Positions 7,323 through 11,456 of a stretch of DNA of 11,456 nucleotides are shown one piece after another (position 1 is the first letter of the stretch; each line of letters opens with the position of its first letter). The position numbers were made by a program, and so were the translations under genes. Below the pieces are notes generated by a model, which saw only the letters and a list, made by a program, of their open reading frames with translations, was not told the origin of the DNA and ran no database searches. The DNA is from JAGLTN01 sp035403325 (GTDB lineage Bacteria > Planctomycetota > Phycisphaerae > Sedimentisphaerales > Anaerobacaceae): assembly GCA_964492365.1 (NCBI GenBank), contig CAZBKA010000092.1:1-11456 (forward strand), written 5' to 3'.

Positions 7323-7877
7323 TTATTTACTAACCAGCTCTTCGATCTTAGCAATAATATCCGCAGGCTCACTCATCCTGCCGAGTCCCTCTGTCCCGCA
7401 TGCCAATCTGCCGCTCTCAGGCCCAATCATCACAAATCCAAGCTCTTTCAATTTTTCAACATTGCCCTGCACTATCGGATTGCTCCACATATTATCGTTC
7501 ATCGCCGGAGCAATCAAAACCCGCTTCTTCCAGCAGACACAAACAACCGTGCTTAGCAAATCATCACAAATCCCGCCCGCAATCTTACCAATAATATTAG
7601 CTGTAGCAGGCGCAACAACAATAATATCCGCCCACTCAACCAGAGAAATATGCTCTATCTCAAAGCCGCTAGCCGTTTCCCACAAACTCGTATAAACACA
7701 TTGCTTCGTCACTGCCTCAAAACTCTTGGCCCCGACAAGTCGGGTGGCACTCTCAGTCATAACCGTCCGAACCGTCGCGCCGAAACCCGTAAGCTTGCTC
7801 GCAAGATCAACCGCCTTGTAAGCTGCTGCACCACCGGTAACCCCAAGCAGTATTTTTTTCTGTGCAATCCCCGACAT
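7323..7877 (-). CDS. coaC: Phosphopantothenoylcysteine decarboxylase (stand-alone CoaC, FMN flavoprotein)
   Basis: 184 residues, matching the N-terminal half of bifunctional CoaBC. It decarboxylates 4'-phosphopantothenoylcysteine to 4'-phosphopantetheine with FMN. All HFCD-family marks are present: GVTGGAAAYKA near the N-terminus for FMN binding, catalytic His76 in IEHISL (His75 in E. coli), PATANII (90-96) and PAMNDNMW (124-131) with Asn127. The substrate-loop Cys160 lies in LACGTEGLGRM. The ATG at 7877 is preceded by GAGG with a 5-nt spacer, within the 12-bp gap after rpoZ. The protein ends at TAA 7325-7323, where fused CoaBC proteins would continue into the ligase domain. Both halves keep their key residues, so this is more likely a functional two-gene arrangement than a decayed gene. 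Confidence 0.93.
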   Translation of the reverse strand: MSGIAQKKILLGVTGGAAAYKAVDLASKLTGFGATVRTVMTESATRLVGAKSFEAVTKQCVYTSLWETASGFEIEHISLVEWADIIVVAPATANIIGKIAGGICDDLLSTVVCVCWKKRVLIAPAMNDNMWSNPIVQGNVEKLKELGFVMIGPESGRLACGTEGLGRMSEPADIIAKIEELVSK

Positions 7878-7889
7878 AAGAGCCTCGAA

Positions 7890-8117
7890 TTACAGCATTT
7901 CCGTTTGTTCTTCTGTTGGTGTTGTATACCCAACAGTGATCTTATCCTGCAAAATCTCATCAATAACGATCTCAAGCATAGTCTTACCCTGAACATCATC
8001 AACCAGGGGCCGACTGCCCTGCAGTATCTCAGCCATTCTTCTCTGTATAAGAGCAGTAAGCTTAAACTTGCCCCCAACCTTATTAATTATTTCATTACCT
8101 TTGAGTGCTTCAATCAT
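7890..8117 (-). CDS. rpoZ: DNA-directed RNA polymerase omega subunit
   Basis: 75 residues. Omega helps fold and hold the beta' subunit of RNA polymerase. The core signature is visible as NKVGGKFKLTALIQRRMAEI (12-31) followed by LQGSRPLV; the C-terminal tail is acidic and glutamine-rich. Its position directly after gmk is the same as in many bacteria, which strongly supports a call that would be weak on such a short sequence alone. The start is fixed by GGAG inside the last gmk codons, 7 nt before the ATG; only 2 nt separate the gmk stop from the rpoZ start, suggesting coupled translation. In some bacteria omega also forms part of a (p)ppGpp site, but nothing here shows that. Confidence 0.92.
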   Translation of the reverse strand: MIEALKGNEIINKVGGKFKLTALIQRRMAEILQGSRPLVDDVQGKTMLEIVIDEILQDKITVGYTTPTEEQTEML

Positions 8118-8119
8118 TT

Positions 8120-8695
8120 TTATTCTCCAACATTACCTTCAATAATCTGTATTACTTCATTTACTGCCTGTTGCAGATCATCATTAATCACCATATGCTC
8201 ATAATACTGCCACGCCGCTGCAATTTCGGAACTGGCACCGTTGAGCCTTTCTTCAACAACTTTCTTTTCATCCCTGGCCCTGCCGTAAAGCCGCTTAGCT
8301 ATATCTTTCTGCGTAGGAGCAAGAATAAATATCATCTTGGCATCTGGATACATGTTCTTGACCTTTCTGGCGCCCTGAACATCAATCTCCAGAATAACAT
8401 CCTTGCCCTCTTTGATCGCCTCATCAACCTTATCCTTAGGCGTTCCATAAAGGTTACCGAAAACCTCTGCATACTCAAAGAACATCCCTGCCCGGATCCG
8501 CTTTTCAAATTCTTCACGTGTCAAAAACCAGTAATCACGACCATCAACCTCAATGCCCGACTTCGGTCTAGTCGTAGCTGAAACACTGAGAAAAACATTA
8601 TCAAGCTTCCTGACAACCTCCTTGCAAATCGTACTTTTGCCAACTCCGCTAGGCCCGCTGACAATAATAATTTTACCGTCGTGCTTAATACTCAT
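8120..8695 (-). CDS. gmk: Guanylate kinase
   Basis: 191 residues, full length for the family. It phosphorylates GMP (and dGMP) to GDP with ATP in the cytosol, linking purine salvage and synthesis to GTP supply. The P-loop is GPSGVGKST (residues 14-22). The GMP-binding region follows in order: SATTRPKSGIEVDGRDYWFL, then FFEYAEVFGNLYGTP and the ILEIDVQGA segment. The lid region contains KRLYGRARDE. It sits 8 bp after yicC and 2 bp before rpoZ, the classic yicC-gmk-rpoZ order. No strong ribosome site is seen before its ATG, only AGAG about 11 nt upstream, so reinitiation after yicC is possible. Confidence 0.96.
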   Translation of the reverse strand: MSIKHDGKIIIVSGPSGVGKSTICKEVVRKLDNVFLSVSATTRPKSGIEVDGRDYWFLTREEFEKRIRAGMFFEYAEVFGNLYGTPKDKVDEAIKEGKDVILEIDVQGARKVKNMYPDAKMIFILAPTQKDIAKRLYGRARDEKKVVEERLNGASSEIAAAWQYYEHMVINDDLQQAVNEVIQIIEGNVGE

Positions 8696-8703
8696 AACTT
8701 TTA

Positions 8704-9588
8704 TTACTCTACGTTCTGTACCTGTTCCTTAATACGATCTATTCGGCACTTGATATCAACAACCAGCAGACTGATCTCCGAATCACATGCCTTGCTTGCA
8801 ATCGTATTAGCCTCACGAAGCATCTCCTGAGTAATAAAATCAAGCCTTCTGCCTGCCTGACCTTCCTTCTCACAACTTTCAGAAAACTGCTGCAAATGAG
8901 ATGCAAGTCGCGACAGTTCCTCTGATATATCAGATCTCTCTGCAAAAACAGCAACCTCTCTTGCAAGCGTAGGCTCATCAAGCTCAAGCTTTACATTGTC
9001 CAGAAGAAAATCAACACGCTTCTGCAATTTATCATGATACTGCTGCAGTACAATATCGACCCGCTTAGTTATACGCTCAAGGTCCGCTGATATTATCCCG
9101 CAATTCTCTTCAAGATCGTTTACCAGCGATTGTCCCTCAACCTGTCTCATATTGACAAGCTCTTCAATTGCTTTCAATGTGATTGCAGTTATAAACTCAC
9201 GTAAACCTTCTTTCTTCTCATTATCAGGCACCGCAGGAACAACAATCCCAGGCAAAGAAAGAAGCGAAGCAATATCAACTTGCCCGCAATTATTAAGCGA
9301 TGCAGAAATAGCATTAAGCTTCTCAACATAGCTCTTCAAACTTCCTTCGTCAAGATCAAACAACGCCGTCGCTGGCGCATTCTTATACGCTACCGTACAG
9401 TTAACCGTCCCGCGATAAAGCTTTTCTTTAAGCAGCGACTCTATAGGCGTCTCAAGAAAAGCCACATTATCAGGCAACTTAACTCTGTATTTCAGATAAC
9501 GGTTATTAACCGCCTTAAGCTCGACAGAATAAACAATACCGTCAAACTCCCCCTCAGCATAACCATAACCAGTCATACTATAAATCAT
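8704..9588 (-). CDS. yicC: YicC family endoribonuclease
   Basis: 294 residues, normal for the family. The N-terminal YicC-like domain opens with MIYSMTGYGYAEG, close to the usual MIxSMTGFGxAxG start, and continues with SVELKAVNNRYL and RGTVNCTV. The C-terminal DUF1732 part shows ISEELSRLASHL (221-232), GRRLDFITQEMLREANTI (246-263) and the terminal KEQVQNVE. E. coli YicC is reported to be an RNA endonuclease affecting small-RNA turnover, so an RNA-cleaving role is inferred for this homologue. The central region (about 165-200) is helical and probably coiled. The ATG at 9588 has AAGG 9 nt upstream. It lies 21 bp after secG and 8 bp before gmk, the conserved partner. Confidence 0.95.
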   Translation of the reverse strand: MIYSMTGYGYAEGEFDGIVYSVELKAVNNRYLKYRVKLPDNVAFLETPIESLLKEKLYRGTVNCTVAYKNAPATALFDLDEGSLKSYVEKLNAISASLNNCGQVDIASLLSLPGIVVPAVPDNEKKEGLREFITAITLKAIEELVNMRQVEGQSLVNDLEENCGIISADLERITKRVDIVLQQYHDKLQKRVDFLLDNVKLELDEPTLAREVAVFAERSDISEELSRLASHLQQFSESCEKEGQAGRRLDFITQEMLREANTIASKACDSEISLLVVDIKCRIDRIKEQVQNVE

Positions 9589-9609
9589 TGCCGCATACCT
9601 TAATAAATA

Positions 9610-10023
9610 TTAGTTAGTCTCTGCGCCGCCTTCAGGCATCACAGGTTCAGCAGGCTGTTCCGCTGGTTGCTCTGACGACTGCTCTGTCGCAGGCTGCTCA
9701 TCTGTTGCTGGTACCTGCTGTGTTTGTTCCACTGCCTGACTTGCTCCAAAATCGCCGACTGTAGGCTTGTAATACTTGGTCATAACTATGGAAAGAACCA
9801 GAAATACACCTACCAGAACGATGGTAAACCATGTCAGAAAATCGCCTGTCTTAGACCCAAGCACTCCACCAGCACCACCGCCGCCGAATGTCGCACTCAA
9901 TCCGCCGCCTTTACTCTTCTGTATCATAACAACCAGAATCAGAAATACACAGCAAATCATCCATATAGCTGCTACGATCTTCATCAAAAATGGTACTGCT
10001 GCCAAAAACGGAAAAACTGTCAT
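9610..10023 (-). CDS. secG: Preprotein translocase subunit SecG with extended acidic tail
   Basis: 137 residues from the ATG at 10023. An in-frame TTG at 10038 is rejected because GGAG (+ strand CTCC at 10031-10034) sits 7 nt before the ATG. SecG is the small SecYEG channel subunit that eases protein export. Two membrane helices (about 13-34 and 62-82) enclose the family's cytoplasmic loop, seen here as MIQKSKGGGLSATFGGGG, AGGVLGSKTGDFLTWFT; this loop is the best evidence for the assignment. The tail (83-137) is longer than in the ~110-residue E. coli protein. It is rich in Gln, Glu, Pro and Ala with SEQPAEQPAEP-like repeats and is probably disordered. The place between tpiA and yicC fits the tpiA-secG pairing common in bacteria. 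Confidence 0.93.
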   Translation of the reverse strand: MTVFPFLAAVPFLMKIVAAIWMICCVFLILVVMIQKSKGGGLSATFGGGGAGGVLGSKTGDFLTWFTIVLVGVFLVLSIVMTKYYKPTVGDFGASQAVEQTQQVPATDEQPATEQSSEQPAEQPAEPVMPEGGAETN

Positions 10024-10056
10024 GTTGGTTCTCCACAAAACAATTCAAAATTTTTA

Positions 10057-10072
10057 AACCCATACATGGGCT
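10057..10072 (-). other. Small hairpin between tpiA and secG
   Basis: On the - strand AGCCCA and TGGGTT can pair (6 bp including one G-T) around a TGTA loop, followed by TTTAAAAATTTT-like sequence. It could weaken transcription or be a processing point between tpiA and secG. The stem is short and the T-run is interrupted, so it is not a convincing terminator. Confidence 0.25.
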
Positions 10073-10076
10073 ACAA

Positions 10077-10841
10077 TTATAATGCTGCTGCCTTAATCAT
10101 AGCAACAAAATCATCTACTTTCAAGCTTGCTCCGCCTACCAGCAAACCATCGATATCCTTTTGGTTCATCAAAACTGCCGCATTACCTGCATTAGCCGAT
10201 CCGCCGTACTGAATCCTTACTTCATTTGCAAGCTTCTTATTGTATATGTCAGCCAGAATACCCCTGATAAAAACATGAACTTCCTGTGCCTGCTCTGGAG
10301 TAGCCGTCAAACCTGTTCCAATTGCCCATACTGGTTCATAAGCGATAGTTACAGCCTCCATCTTCTCTGCCGAAACATCCTTTAAACCCTTACGAATCTG
10401 CCTTTCCACAACTTCCTCGGTCTTTCCTGCCTTACGCTCTTCAATAAGCTCACCAACACAAAGAACAGGCAAAAGACCGCCAGAAATAGACGCAAGGACC
10501 TTCTTATTAATAAGCTCATCACTCTCGCCTATAACATGTCTGCGTTCCGAATGCCCGCAAAGTGCATATGCACATCCGACATCTTTAAGCATTGCCGCCG
10601 ATATTTCACCAGTAAAAGCACCCTTTTGCTCAAAATAAATATCCTGACCACCGATTCCGATCAGCGAAGAACTTACCGCCGCAACTACCGACTGCAAATA
10701 AACAAAAGGCGGAAAAAACGCCACATCAACACTTTCGCCCGCAATACCCTTAGTCGCTGCTGCAATTCCCTTTGCCAACGCCGCGCCACCAAGAGCATCG
10801 GTATTCATTTTCCAGTTACCTGCTATAAAAGGCTTTCTCAT
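10077..10841 (-). CDS. tpiA: Triose-phosphate isomerase
   Basis: 254 residues, the standard length. It interconverts dihydroxyacetone phosphate and glyceraldehyde 3-phosphate in glycolysis and gluconeogenesis. All catalytic residues are visible: Lys11 in AGNWKMN, electrophile His97 in CGHSERR and base Glu169 in the signature AYEPVWAIGTG, which opens the flexible loop 6. The phosphate-binding YGGSA and the LLVGGASL segments follow in the expected order. The start is firm: GGGAG (+ strand 10848-10852) lies 6 nt before the ATG, and MRKPFIAGNWKMN is the usual N-terminus. It is the first gene of the seven-gene - strand operon and lies about 40 nt downstream of a good promoter candidate. The usual upstream partners gap and pgk are not seen within the window. 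Confidence 0.98.
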   Translation of the reverse strand: MRKPFIAGNWKMNTDALGGAALAKGIAAATKGIAGESVDVAFFPPFVYLQSVVAAVSSSLIGIGGQDIYFEQKGAFTGEISAAMLKDVGCAYALCGHSERRHVIGESDELINKKVLASISGGLLPVLCVGELIEERKAGKTEEVVERQIRKGLKDVSAEKMEAVTIAYEPVWAIGTGLTATPEQAQEVHVFIRGILADIYNKKLANEVRIQYGGSANAGNAAVLMNQKDIDGLLVGGASLKVDDFVAMIKAAAL

Positions 10842-10887
10842 AATGATCTCCCGCTATATTTTCTTTCTAAATTTTCCAAAACTGCAT

Positions 10888-10916
10888 ATTATAACTACCA
10901 ACACACAACTTGACCA
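10888..10916 (-). promoter_or_regulatory. Sigma-70-type promoter of the tpiA-secG-yicC-gmk-rpoZ-coaC-coaB operon
   Basis: Read on the - strand, TGGTCA (10916-10911; 4/6 to TTGACA) is followed by exactly 17 bp and a perfect TATAAT (10893-10888). Transcription would start near 10881, giving a leader of about 40 nt with GGGAG before the tpiA ATG. It is the only clear promoter found for this operon; gaps between the following genes are at most 53 bp. Confidence 0.6.
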
Positions 10917-10948
10917 GCTTTTTATAACAATTCCCAAAAAAAACAACT

Positions 10949-10974
10949 CCCACACCCCACACCCCAAAAACCCC
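10949..10974 (-). other. G-quadruplex-capable tract upstream of the tpiA promoter
   Basis: On the - strand four guanine runs (4, 4, 4 and 3 G) are separated by loops TTTTT, TGT and TGT, which meets the usual G3+N1-7 pattern. On the + strand it is the C-run series beginning CCCACACCCCACACCCC. It lies about 33 bp upstream of the -35 box, on the coding strand of tpiA. Confidence 0.5.
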
Positions 10975-11001
10975 ACCTTTTTTCAAAAAATCCATTTTTT
11001 T

Positions 11002-11085
11002 GTCATTCCACAAAATGCCGCCAATGAACCCATTCCCCCTTTACCTTTATTAGCCCCCCTGTTATCTTCGCGCATGCGGGAATCC
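11002..11085. repeat. Possible decayed dispersed repeat (GTCATTCC ... GCGGGAATCCA ends)
   Basis: GTCATTCC at 11002-11009 and GCGGGAATCCA at 11075-11085 resemble the two ends of a widespread non-coding repeat with GTCATTCCCGC...GCGGGAATCC arms. The translation of such repeats often contains WIPACA, and the - strand here gives WIPACAKITGG. The core TTCGCGCATGCGGGAA (11067-11082) is a near-perfect palindrome (14 of 16 positions) centred on GCATGC. With one copy in view it cannot be confirmed as a repeat. Confidence 0.3.
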
Positions 11086-11313
11086 ATACTTTCCATCCCT
11101 CTTTTTTAACCATTTCCAGCCAGTCCGCAAGGTTTTTAACCCAAAACCAACCTGCCTGATTAAAATTATCCACCAAACAAAACAGCAATTAAAGCAGTTG
11201 AGACAAAAAATGTCCTCGCCGGCACAACCATCACCCGCCCCTTAGAAGAAAATCAGCCAGAACAGATACCTCGGCTAATAGCCAAATCATAAATACCTGT
11301 TAGACCATCATTA

Positions 11314-11353
11314 GATGCATCGTAAAATTGTCATGACTTTTTTACGATACATC
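11314..11353. promoter_or_regulatory. 40-bp dyad with nested 8-bp palindrome
   Basis: The arms are GATGCATCGTAAAA (11314-11327) and TTTTACGATACATC (11340-11353). They are complementary at 13 of 14 positions, the exception being C11318 opposite A11349. Between them, flanked by TT on both sides, lies the perfect palindrome GTCATGAC (11330-11337). No T-run follows on either strand, so a rho-independent terminator is unlikely. An operator, or an inverted-repeat end of a small element, is possible. Confidence 0.45.
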
Positions 11354-11456
11354 ATAATTTAATCAAATCACATATTTTAAACAAATCACTCTAAACACCT
11401 ATTTAAACAAAAAAAACCTCATTTAACTGTATCTTTGCATCCGTAGTGCTCCCCAC

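Larger units (their letters stand above)
10842..11456. other. Intergenic region upstream of tpiA
   Basis: About 615 bp with no gene I can support. Open frames here are short, low in complexity, without ribosome sites or recognisable domains. It holds the tpiA promoter and leader, a G-free stretch on the + strand (25 C and no G between 10921 and 10980), a G-quadruplex-capable tract, a possible decayed repeat and a 40-bp dyad. The last ~90 bases are AT-rich and show nothing I recognise. Confidence 0.7.

Noticed and set aside
7210..7695. 161-codon + strand open frame across the coaC/coaB junction
   Set aside because: It lies opposite two intact enzyme genes with all catalytic motifs and shows no domain or ribosome site of its own.
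7323..7877. Reading coaC plus coaB as one broken coaBC pseudogene
   Set aside because: Both halves keep every key residue and each has its own start; separate CoaB and CoaC proteins are known in other bacteria. The in-frame TAA is reported as a finding instead.
8105..8581. 158-codon + strand open frame opposite gmk
   Set aside because: A shadow of the guanylate kinase gene; no family resemblance.
10843..11109. 88-codon + strand open frame in the spacer upstream of tpiA
   Set aside because: Low-complexity His/Pro/Phe-rich product, no ribosome site, and it crosses the tpiA promoter and the C-run tract; better explained as non-coding.
11164..11292. Open + strand stretch ending LIAKS-stop, which looked like the tail of a gene
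   Set aside because: It is bounded upstream by a stop at 11161, has no start codon and is only about 40 codons long; no domain could be named.
10842..11456. Search for tRNA, CRISPR array or small RNA gene in the long spacer
   Set aside because: No cloverleaf, no regularly spaced repeats and no hairpin followed by a T-run were seen.

Overview
The window looks like a chromosomal scaffold piece from a moderately AT-rich bacterium. Planctomycetota, possibly class Phycisphaerae, is my best guess. The guess rests on a secreted formylglycine-generating-enzyme-like protein beside an MGH1-like (GH63/GH37-type) glycoside hydrolase, and on a tpiA-secG-yicC-gmk-rpoZ-coaC-coaB housekeeping string with a separate CoaC and CoaB. 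It is an inference from gene content, not a phylogenetic placement. A run of exactly 100 N (2510-2609) marks a scaffold gap, so the left 2.5 kb is joined to the rest by scaffolding only.

Left part (1-2509, + strand): a glycoside hydrolase cut by the window start, then 30 bp later an exported FGE-like protein. They may belong to a polysaccharide-use locus.

Middle part (2610-6660, + strand): a membrane site-2 protease homologue (M50), then after a 116-bp gap with a possible promoter, a tight run of aldo/keto reductase, adenylosuccinate lyase (purB), orotate phosphoribosyltransferase (pyrE) and a 90-residue PQ-loop/SemiSWEET-like membrane protein. Overlaps or gaps of a few bases suggest one transcript joining purine and pyrimidine synthesis genes with two less obvious partners.

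Right part (6657-10841, - strand): a seven-gene housekeeping operon, read from right to left: tpiA, secG, yicC, gmk, rpoZ, coaC, coaB. A good promoter candidate lies just upstream of tpiA. It ends tail-to-tail with the + strand operon, and the two stop codons share one TTAA. CoaC and CoaB, fused in many bacteria, are separate here, yet lie in the same reading frame with a single TAA and 16 sense codons between them.

Right end (10842-11456): about 615 bp without a convincing gene. It holds the tpiA promoter, a G-quadruplex-capable tract on the - strand, a remnant resembling a common dispersed repeat, and a 40-bp dyad with a nested palindrome.

Most of the window is ordinary core metabolism. 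I found no evidence for a new defence, mobile or biosynthetic system. The points worth a second look are the in-frame coaC/coaB split, the non-coding structures upstream of tpiA, the FGE-like protein without the catalytic cysteine pair, and the SemiSWEET-like gene in a nucleotide operon.
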